From NCBI GenBank assembly GCA_029213145.1, contig JARGNK010000045.1:1-43514 (forward strand): 43,514 nucleotides of DNA, written 5' to 3'. This document shows positions 37,255-43,514 of this stretch, piece after piece. Each line of letters starts with the position of its first letter. Within the stretch, counting starts at the first letter, position 1. Source of the stretch: Rubripirellula sp. GTDB taxonomy: Bacteria > Planctomycetota > Planctomycetia > Pirellulales > Pirellulaceae. Both the position numbers and the translations under genes were made by a program. The notes below the pieces were generated by a model, which saw only the letters and a program-made list of their open reading frames with translations, was not told the DNA's origin and searched no databases.

Positions 37255-37702
37255 TGGAAACGCAAACCAAATCTCTGATTAAATTCCTCTTCGAACAAGT
37301 CACTGAGAGGAATTCAATTCGCAGTTTTCACGATCTAGAATACGAGACGCGCAGGATCCCTGGAACCGCCTCAATCCCAAGCATATCGAGAGAAAGCGAT
37401 GCTAGGCGAGATGTAGCCAGCAGTAGCCCCAAATGCACCTGACTTTCAGCGATCTTCACATTCGATAAGCAAGGACCACCAAATCGCATAACACCCCGAC
37501 TGCTTGATTCAGCATTCTTGTCGCGGGTCACCAACAATAGATATTACAGAAGGATCGAGCAAAATGAGCTTCACAAGACAGCACACCGTCACACCGATGC
37601 CAACTTGAAATGCAAATCATAGGCCAAAATTGAAGCCAATTGAAATCGTTACGCTGTCGTTTTGAATGCCTCAGATCGCTTTTGAATTCCATCGGCGGCA
37701 CG
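37255..37702. other. Intergenic stretch, nothing recognised
   Basis: About 450 bp between two small - strand membrane-protein genes. No reading frame with protein-like character, no RNA gene and no repeat were seen. Confidence 0.5.
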
Positions 37703-38176
37703 TTAGTCAAACCACCATTCAACGACATGGCCCGGATCAGCACCAAGCATCAATATCGCACTTGCAGCGAGCAATACGTACAACATCATGAGCCCAGCGT
37801 TCAAGCCACCACGAACACCTCGCCGCATAAAAACCGGGCAAAGAAAAGCGGCGACCAAGCCTAGTGGAGCCAGCGCGGGCATCAAAATCACGAACATGCC
37901 AGAGATCATGTAGACATCATCTGAAAAGCCGCCGATGGATTTTGGATCATCGAGCATCGGACGCGGCTGATGTCCAAGCTGAACCCATGCAATTAACCAC
38001 GTAACGCAGAAGGCTGCGAGCACCCAAACAGGATATCGATAAAAGGCTAATTGAACTGCGAACCCAAACCAATTCGTTGAGCGGCGCCGAGGTAATAACG
38101 TCTCGCCATCCTCTACCAAAACCTGCTTGGTCACTGGAGCGTGATATGGATTCAATCTCGTGATCATCTTCACCAT
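37703..38176 (-). CDS. Membrane protein with N-terminal NPYxxP box
   Basis: From ATG 38176 (or 38167) the 157-residue protein starts MVKMITRLNPYHAP, the NPYxxP box that opens many small planctomycete membrane proteins. Three to four hydrophobic segments follow: WVLAAFCVTWLIAWVQLG, MISGMFVILMPALAPLGLVA with AFLCPVF, and LNAGLMMLYVLLAASAILML. The frame extends upstream to 38395, but the box and topology set the start. The box's role is unknown. No partner is adjacent and I cannot name a function. Confidence 0.6.
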   Translation of the reverse strand: MVKMITRLNPYHAPVTKQVLVEDGETLLPRRRSTNWFGFAVQLAFYRYPVWVLAAFCVTWLIAWVQLGHQPRPMLDDPKSIGGFSDDVYMISGMFVILMPALAPLGLVAAFLCPVFMRRGVRGGLNAGLMMLYVLLAASAILMLGADPGHVVEWWFD

Positions 38177-38827
38177 CACCAGATTCGATAAGCAACAGTG
38201 TGCCAGGTGCCTCGAAAACTCCTGTATCGACAAGTCCAACGCATTTCTAGTCATATACTCATGGGCCCCTCTGTTTGCGAGACGATTCCCTTTCACCACG
38301 CTCACGTGGAATTGTTCACCATCGTGAAAAACAAGAGGCTTGGCGCGCAACCGCAACAAGAAGACGCTTGGACCGAGCACAAGTTTCAGCCCCATGCATC
38401 AGAAACTGCATAGACACTAAGATCACGAACACCGGAACGACGAATCCGCTTAAACCGTCAGCAACCGAAATCCAGATACCTGTCAGCTTGCTTTCCATCT
38501 CGCGGAATCACTTTCGCCCCGCGTTTAGTAACCGCCAGCGCATTCAGCAGGTGATACCACAGCAAACATAAGTCGATATTGCCAAGGGTGCAAAGCACAG
38601 CCACCCCTGCTGGATCAACAGATCGCACACCCCTAAACACCGACGGCTTGCAAGATTCACTGGATGCTGCAAAAGAGTTGAGATCAGATTCCAAAACTCA
38701 CACCGTGTGGAAACTCTCAAACTTGACCACGCCACAAATTGGCAACCCCAAATGCCATCCAGGGGGAATCTGATTGCAGTGACGCTCTAAACCGCGTTTG
38801 ATTGCTGGCCTCACTCAGAATCAAGCC
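38177..38827. other. Stretch without a clear gene
   Basis: A - strand frame from 38498 encodes a short hydrophobic piece (SGFVVPVFVILVSMQFLMHG) that may be a relic of a membrane protein; it stops at 38316 without further support. The frame continuing above 38176 also has hydrophobic sequence. Neither is convincing. No RNA gene or repeat seen. Confidence 0.35.
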
Positions 38828-39415
38828 TCACTCGATCAATTCTTCCCGCACCCACTCGACTTTCGGTAAGGGGCCCTTGGGGCCAATGATTGTTTTTCCA
38901 TCAAACCAAAAATGGGAACCGAGGCCGATGTCATTCCATTTAGAAAACGTAACAATTCGGCCGCTGTCCGAGATCGCGTAAAGGCCCGTCGTCATGTGGC
39001 CATTAAAGTCTTGCCGGAAAGAGCCGTTGGCCCCAAAGACCAAGGGCGCCCCATCGCCATCAGCTAAAACCCAGGTTCCTGCAAGCTCCCCAGGGGTTCG
39101 CTCTCCATAGTGCCAGCCTGAAATATTGCTAAACCTCGCAAGTTTTTGATCAAGATCTTCACACGTTACGACGGTCACATCGTTTTCATCCACCACCTCG
39201 AATCCGCTCGCACCCGCATCCCTTGCCCCAATCCGCTCGCTACCTTCAATCCGCTCGCTACCTTCAGACTGCTCGCTACCTTCAGACTGCTGACGAATTA
39301 CAGATGCTTGATTGCGGGAAAGCGCATCCATAGCCGGTGGCGGCTGATCCTGACACCCGAGACAACACAAACACCATAAGGCGAGAAGCCTAAAAGACTG
39401 GTGTGCTCGCACCAT
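38828..39415 (-). CDS. Putative lipoprotein with a Ser/Glu-Gly repeat linker
   Basis: Start ATG 39415 is chosen because it gives a lipoprotein signal: AHQSFRLLALWCLCCLGC, with Cys near residue 20 as the likely lipid site, followed by QDQPPP. The frame opens 23 codons earlier. A linker with repeated SEGSEQSEGSERIEGSER comes from an 18-bp DNA repeat. The C-terminal part (about 95-195) is a small beta-rich domain: GELAGTWVLADGDGAPLVFG, FRQDFNGHMTTGLYAISDSG, HFWFDGKTIIGPKG. This resembles lipocalin-like or TIGR03067-type domains, but the match is loose. Probably anchored to a membrane, facing the periplasm. Function unknown. Confidence 0.6.
   Translation of the reverse strand: MVRAHQSFRLLALWCLCCLGCQDQPPPAMDALSRNQASVIRQQSEGSEQSEGSERIEGSERIGARDAGASGFEVVDENDVTVVTCEDLDQKLARFSNISGWHYGERTPGELAGTWVLADGDGAPLVFGANGSFRQDFNGHMTTGLYAISDSGRIVTFSKWNDIGLGSHFWFDGKTIIGPKGPLPKVEWVREELIE
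39233..39286. repeat. 18-bp in-frame tandem repeat within the lipoprotein gene
   Basis: Three units (CCGCTCGCTACCTTCAAT and two variants) at 39233, 39251 and 39269. The period is a multiple of three and gives the repeated (I/Q)-E/S-G-S-E-R/Q linker in the protein, so copy number can change without a frameshift. Confidence 0.85.
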
Positions 39416-39803
39416 AGCGCATCTCCACTGCATCTCGTTTCGGGCTAACGGAACGCTGCTGACCCGACGAAGGAATCCGAACATTGCCGCGTTGCCCTAC
39501 GATTGGCTGATTGGTAATTCTTCTCGAACGGTTCCCACGAACATTCTGCACCATGGACGAACCATTTTTCAACAAATTTCGAAAGTACGACGGTAAGGCC
39601 TCGTGTGGTGTACAAATTGGATGGCGGCCGATCACAAGTCTCGCCGATCGCGGTGTACCGACTCTACCTGCCTCAGCCGAAATCGGTGAACACGATGTAT
39701 TCTTGTCCGTGCAGCGGAAACCCATCTTTCACGCGTGGCATCGCACATAGAACCAAGCACGAGAATCTCGATTCGAACTGTATCGCCGAGCAGTTGTGCG
39801 TGC
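39416..39803. other. Stretch with one doubtful small + strand frame
   Basis: A 65-codon frame on the + strand (ATG 39553 to 39750, MDEPFFNKFRKYDGKASCGV...) has protein-like composition but no ribosome site and no recognised family, and it runs against every neighbour. I do not call it a gene. Confidence 0.3.
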
Positions 39804-40265
39804 TTACTTGTTCGGCTTCACTTCAATTATCTCAAAGCCGTTTGCTCCAATAACATTGAATCCACCATCCTTATTCTCGCGAGTGAATCCATCGTAAGCA
39901 TTCTGCGCCAGATAGACCCGAAGTGTCGCTCCTTCCCTGGGCAGACCACGATGCCCCGATGTCGACGTCGGGCCTCGCCCGCCTCCGAACCAACGACGCT
40001 TCCAATACCGAACGTAAACTAAACCATCCGGTTCAATAGCTTCACCTTTTTCGACTGCGTTGACTTGGATCTCAGCGATAAACCGAGTGTAGTTCCAAGA
40101 ACCCTCTGCCGCGGTGCGTTCGTAAACGCGGACGACCTTACCAACAATGACATCGGTCGCTGTTTGCCGTAATTCCTCGGGCGACATGTCAACTTTTTCG
40201 CCCCTCGCGTTGGGGCATAATACGACGGCCGTGACCAAAAATAGCACAGAAAAACGATTCAACAT
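39804..40265 (-). CDS. Secreted protein of unknown function
   Basis: From ATG 40265, with GGAG about seven bases upstream, the 153-residue product has a signal peptide (LNRFSVLFLVTAVVLCPNARG) and a compact beta-rich domain: DVIVGKVVRVYERTA, YTRFIAEIQVNAVEKGE, GLVYVRYWKRRW, a Gly/Ser/Thr loop (GGGRGPTSTSGHRGLP), LRVYLAQNAYDG and a final FNVIGANGFEIIEV. The pattern recalls OB-like or small periplasmic beta domains, but I recognise no named family. The frame extends to 40394, yet the ribosome site and signal peptide favour 40265. A single gene. Confidence 0.65.
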   Translation of the reverse strand: MLNRFSVLFLVTAVVLCPNARGEKVDMSPEELRQTATDVIVGKVVRVYERTAAEGSWNYTRFIAEIQVNAVEKGEAIEPDGLVYVRYWKRRWFGGGRGPTSTSGHRGLPREGATLRVYLAQNAYDGFTRENKDGGFNVIGANGFEIIEVKPNK

Positions 40266-40636
40266 TTGGGACTCCAGATCGGTCAATTCATGAATGTGTA
40301 CTGGGTTGGCCACTGGCCGAAACTTACTGAGCTGAGCCGATGCAATGATTTGGGTGAACAAACCACGCTGCACACCCATCGCCTCACTCTCCAACGATTT
40401 TCGATTTCAAACTCGCACCAGCAGAATTGAAAAACATAGCTGGAAGCGGTTGTCTATCGAGAAGACACAGCCAAAGACGTTTGATTAGGTTGATTTGAAA
40501 TTATTTCTTCAAAAATCGCCTTAGCTAGTACATTTCTGGCAGAAATTCCCCTCAACCTCCATGGCCAATAACCTTGGAAACATCGGGCAATTTGCAGTTC
40601 GATGCAATTCGCTAAATGCCGCCAACCCTGCTGACA
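40266..40636. other. Intergenic stretch, nothing recognised
   Basis: About 370 bp, AT-richer than its flanks around 40440-40540. No gene, RNA or repeat identified. Confidence 0.5.
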
Positions 40637-41032
40637 TTAACTTAGAAATGTCTTCGCCAAGTAAAGCATCGCGATGGTCGTTAATGCTCCAACGATGAAT
40701 ATGAAACCTGACACAAGCTGCCAAATCCTGATCCGCAGCTTGGCGAATAAGTCGGCACCAACCAACGTGTCGTCCACATAGGCATTCACCTCCCCCCCAT
40801 TACCTACCGCAATTCGCACCGTGTGAACTTTATCTTTGCCAACTTTGAGTTCCACTGGGCCACGATGAACAGGGCCCAAGTTCCCCTGTGCATCTCGCAC
40901 GAACGTCTCAACACCCCTCAACAAAGATGATGAGATGAAGACCGTATTGGGTTCCTCGCTTCCCACACAAATGGACTGGAGCTCGCGAACCAAAGTTTCA
41001 TCAACCGTGGCTGGCGGTTCGTATGGATTCAC
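40637..41032 (-). CDS. NPYxxP-box membrane protein
   Basis: A GTG start at 41032 gives a 131-residue protein beginning MNPYEPPATVDE, the NPYxxP opening shared with the gene at 37703. The middle is soluble and strand-rich (GVETFVRDAQGNLGPVHRGP, VELKVGKDKVHTVRIAVGNG, EVNAYVDDTLVG), and a single C-terminal helix follows (LVSGFIFIVGALTTIAMLYL). This reads as a tail-anchored protein with a domain in the cytoplasm. An AAGG lies ahead of the start. Function unknown; the box is the main reason to accept the start. Confidence 0.65.
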   Translation of the reverse strand: MNPYEPPATVDETLVRELQSICVGSEEPNTVFISSSLLRGVETFVRDAQGNLGPVHRGPVELKVGKDKVHTVRIAVGNGGEVNAYVDDTLVGADLFAKLRIRIWQLVSGFIFIVGALTTIAMLYLAKTFLS

Positions 41033-41250
41033 TGAGCTTGCCTTTTATTTGTGGTTCCAACGCGACAGCCACAGCTCACGATCTCTGCTACCCCGAGTCG
41101 GATCATCCGAGCATAACCGGCTAGCTCTTGATGCACGGTTTGTACATGTTCGATTCCCCGCATTCGATTGCGCACAACATTGCAAGGTCTTTATTGCATG
41201 ACCTTTGAATTTCGAGAAGATGCAGAAGAAAAATTCGCCGACCTCGATCC

Positions 41251-41790
41251 TTATGCCAACGACTGTCCACGATTAGGCGGTAACTGCAGTCCACGTTTCG
41301 CTCGCACCTGGTCACAATGTAAAAAAAGTTGCTGGCAGAGCCCACGCTCAACGTGCGGAATCAACTCGCATGACAAAGCAAGACGCGCCCGATCTGAAAG
41401 TTCCCGGGGCGTCATATCTGACGACTGCGGCCAGTACCGATTCGCATCTTCCATCGTCGACGCGCCATAGACCACGGCATCCAATTCGGCCCATATACAA
41501 GCCGACATACACATCGGACAAGGCTCACAGGTACTGTAAAGAATGCAACCGCGTAAAGAGAGGCGCTGCCGTTTTGTTGTCGCCTTGCGAATCGCATTGA
41601 CTTCTGCGTGACTTGTTGGATCACACCCACGCATCACCGTATCGTATGCCTCGGCCACTACCTCCCCTGTGGTCGCATCATAAATCGACGAACCGAATGG
41701 GGAAGGGTGTTCTGAACCAAACGACTGACTCGTATAGTCCACCAACAAACGCATACGAACGGCATGCCGCTCATCGGCCGGGATTACCAA
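41251..41790 (-). CDS. Nucleoside/nucleobase deaminase (CMP/dCMP, guanine or tRNA-adenosine deaminase family)
   Basis: Zinc-dependent deaminases of this fold hydrolyse amino groups on adenine, guanine or cytosine bases. The 179-residue protein has both zinc motifs: SHAEVNAIRKA (His61, proton-shuttling Glu63) and STCEPCPMCMSACIW (Cys91, Cys94). YWPQSSDM and the following helix fit the guanine deaminase/TadA branch, but substrate cannot be fixed. The frame begins with TTG at 41790, preceded by a strong GGAG at the right distance; the first ATG is at 41754 and would remove twelve residues ahead of the fold. I favour TTG. No signal peptide, so cytoplasmic. Neighbours give no pathway clue. Confidence 0.85.
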   Translation of the reverse strand: MVIPADERHAVRMRLLVDYTSQSFGSEHPSPFGSSIYDATTGEVVAEAYDTVMRGCDPTSHAEVNAIRKATTKRQRLSLRGCILYSTCEPCPMCMSACIWAELDAVVYGASTMEDANRYWPQSSDMTPRELSDRARLALSCELIPHVERGLCQQLFLHCDQVRAKRGLQLPPNRGQSLA

Positions 41791-42193
41791 GGCAGCTCCA
41801 ATCTAATCAAAGTCTTTGTACGGAAGACCCGGTGTTTTCGACGCTCGTTTTCGACGATCAATGGACAGGCATCGTAACACGAATACCGAACCCGAATCTC
41901 GGCATCCTGTCTGTCGGACCAAGCTCCGCAGGCTCATTCGATCGCAGTCATAGGACGAACGCCATCACCCGATCGACCCCAGGGAACAGACGACTCTCGC
42001 CCAACGCTCTTTCACTCGCGAGGCTGCTCAAGCCTCGCGGAGCATGAGTTCCCGACTTTCCGATGCATTTCAATCTCGTCAACCGATCGAAATTGCCAAT
42101 CCCAAATCTCTCTCACCAAATCCCATTTAACTGAACCAGTCCCATGCGCGAACCTCGATGCGTTGCCGACTAGAAGACATCCGCAATGCTGCA
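41791..42193. other. Intergenic stretch with one hairpin
   Basis: About 400 bp between the aminotransferase stop and the deaminase start. A hairpin at 42017-42039 is described separately. No gene is recognised; the + strand frame across 41613-42047 is a by-product of deaminase codons and has no family pattern. Confidence 0.5.
42017..42039 (-). terminator. Candidate hairpin downstream of the aminotransferase gene
   Basis: CGCGAGGCT (42017-42025) and AGCCTCGCG (42031-42039) pair perfectly around a five-base loop GCTCA, giving a nine-bp GC-rich stem about 155 bp past the aminotransferase stop. No run of U follows, so intrinsic termination is uncertain; it could instead be a REP-like element or RNA end-protecting structure. 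Confidence 0.35.
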
Positions 42194-43375
42194 TCAACTG
42201 CTTTTCAACGGTTCGGGCACATCAGCGTTCGATGAGAGTGTTGCGTCCCACGCTGCTAATGCAATTGAAAAACTCGCCCGCCCCAATCCGATGCGAACAA
42301 ACCGATCGGCACAACCGAGACACGCGGCAGGCAATAACAGCACCCCATGCTTCTTCGCTAGGTCGTGACAATAGTCTGTCGCATTCGTAAAGACTTGCGT
42401 TTGACTGCCATTCAATTGGGCAAAATCAATTTCAACCAACGCGGTGGAGCCAACTGTTGGGGGACGCCATCGCAAAAACTCCGAATGCCGTTTCATAAAC
42501 TCAGCACAGATCCTCAAGTTATCGCGAACAATCTTTCGACTACGTTCTGCCAGCTGATCGCGAACAGTCAAAGCCTGCATGGACAAGTATTCCGTGGGAG
42601 CGGCGGGGCAAATCGTCGTGTAATGCTTCCAACCAATCAATTGTTCCCGGATCGTTTTGTCGCGAACGATCAACCAACCGGCTCGCAATCCCGGCAAGCC
42701 ATAAGTTTTCGACAATCCATGAAGCACGATCGCTTTTTCGTAAACATCGGCCGCGGACGGAAGCGTCGGCTCGTGCCGCCATTCCACTTCCAAGCCACGG
42801 TAGATTTCGTCACAAAACAGCCAGCAGTCGTTGCGTCGGGCGATTTCCACCAACTGTTCGAATTCGCCCGGGCTGGGCTGATATCCGCATGGATTGTGTG
42901 GAAAGTTAACAATGATCAATCGGGTGTTCGAATTGACCAGCGACTCCAATCGATCGAAATCAATTTCCCAACCTGCTTCAGTTGGCACTAAATCCCACGA
43001 CTGCATCTTGCCGCATAAGTGATCAGCTACGTGGTGCAACGCATCATAAGCCGGACTCAGCGCAATCACTTCATCACTGGCATCAAGTAAAGTCTGCATC
43101 GTTAAATAGATGCCCTCCACCGGCGATGTCAGAATGACAACATCATCAGCCATAACGTTGTCGTACATATCGGTGACAAGTCGGCGGTATTCCGGATTCC
43201 CCTGACTCTCTGTATAGCCTAGCCTCATCTCCCCAAACTCCTCCAGGGAACCGCCAGACAGTTCAAGCAACTCCGCGATCGAAGTTGTTTCACAATCCGA
43301 AGATGCCAAAACGTGGGGTGCAGTAAACTCATAGAGAGCGAAAAATTGTTCGGTAAGAAACGGCTTGATCTGCAT
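42194..43375 (-). CDS. PLP-dependent aminotransferase, class I/II (fold type I)
   Basis: The 393-residue protein has the full fold-type-I pattern: YTESQGNPEYR near 54-64, aromatic Tyr110 that stacks on the cofactor, NFPHNPCGY with Asn161, CDEIYRG with Asp189 and Tyr192, the cofactor lysine in LSKTYGLPGLRAGW (Lys223), and Arg361 in FVRIGLGR for the substrate carboxylate. It therefore transfers amino groups between amino acids and 2-oxo acids; substrate is not predictable, and the opening (MQIKPFLTEQFFALYEFTAP) is typical of a bacterial subgroup of uncertain specificity. No signal peptide, cytoplasmic. The window ends about 140 bp upstream, so promoter and partner are unseen. Confidence 0.9.
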   Translation of the reverse strand: MQIKPFLTEQFFALYEFTAPHVLASSDCETTSIAELLELSGGSLEEFGEMRLGYTESQGNPEYRRLVTDMYDNVMADDVVILTSPVEGIYLTMQTLLDASDEVIALSPAYDALHHVADHLCGKMQSWDLVPTEAGWEIDFDRLESLVNSNTRLIIVNFPHNPCGYQPSPGEFEQLVEIARRNDCWLFCDEIYRGLEVEWRHEPTLPSAADVYEKAIVLHGLSKTYGLPGLRAGWLIVRDKTIREQLIGWKHYTTICPAAPTEYLSMQALTVRDQLAERSRKIVRDNLRICAEFMKRHSEFLRWRPPTVGSTALVEIDFAQLNGSQTQVFTNATDYCHDLAKKHGVLLLPAACLGCADRFVRIGLGRASFSIALAAWDATLSSNADVPEPLKSS

Positions 43376-43514
43376 TCATCAGGCTCCGGCTTGACTGCTC
43401 GAACATTTCGCAAGGGCAAAAGAATAACCCAAATCAGAAGACCAACAACAAGTGCACGCAACGCATCGTAAAGTCTCGTGTTGATTTCTTTCAGTTGGCA
43501 CCCGAATTCTCCTA

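Noticed and set aside
39553..39750. 65-codon + strand frame with protein-like composition
   Set aside because: No ribosome site or family, and opposite to neighbours; mentioned in the gap entry only.
43225..43512. - strand frame open to the window edge with a hydrophobic stretch (ALVVGLLIWVILLPL)
   Set aside because: Overlaps about 150 bp of the aminotransferase in another frame; could be the end of an unseen gene but there is no way to tell from this window.

Overview
The window looks like a chromosomal stretch of a Planctomycetota bacterium, probably of the Pirellulaceae or Rhodopirellula type. The evidence is the density of families nearly confined to that phylum: DUF1592/1588/1585/1595 haem proteins, DUF1552, DUF1501, and DUF1549/DUF1553 proteins with planctomycete cytochrome c domains. 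Two small membrane proteins also carry the N-terminal NPYxxP box. The taxon is inferred from gene content only.

Layout. (1) Bases 1-8.5 kb are read on the + strand: a DUF1592 gene (5' end outside the window), a DUF1552 gene, then a patch of gene remains. These are a DUF1501 gene with an in-frame TGA, the front of a neutral ceramidase joined to the tail of a DUF1080 protein, an intact GH43-like gene, the front of a frameshifted hypothetical gene, and the front of a GH32-like gene with stops. (2) From 8.6 kb onward every intact gene is on the - strand. A second DUF1592-DUF1552 pair (13.0-8.6 kb) faces the first. A broken four-helix-bundle (23S intervening-sequence type) gene is lodged between its two members, flanked by a perfect 33-bp inverted repeat that overlaps the coding ends of both. 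(3) 13-18 kb has a 19-bp minisatellite, an IS3-family transposase scrap, SppA and a DHH phosphoesterase. (4) 18.4-23.4 kb has a sialate O-acetylesterase/serine-hydrolase fusion and an EF-hand esterase. (5) 26.2-35.7 kb is a tight four-gene operon made of two [cytochrome-DUF1549-DUF1553]-[DUF1501] modules. (6) 36-43 kb has small secreted and membrane proteins, a nucleoside deaminase and a PLP aminotransferase.

The likely theme is an exported system for polysaccharides or glycans. Secreted c-type cytochrome proteins with carbohydrate-binding modules (LamG, NPCBM) are paired with Tat-type DUF1501/DUF1552 partners of unknown activity, alongside esterases and glycosidase-like proteins. Pairing and translational overlaps are visible in the sequence. 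The joint function is inference, since none of these DUF families has an established activity known to me. Much of the window is non-coding, simple repeats or gene debris, so the locus appears to be eroding.
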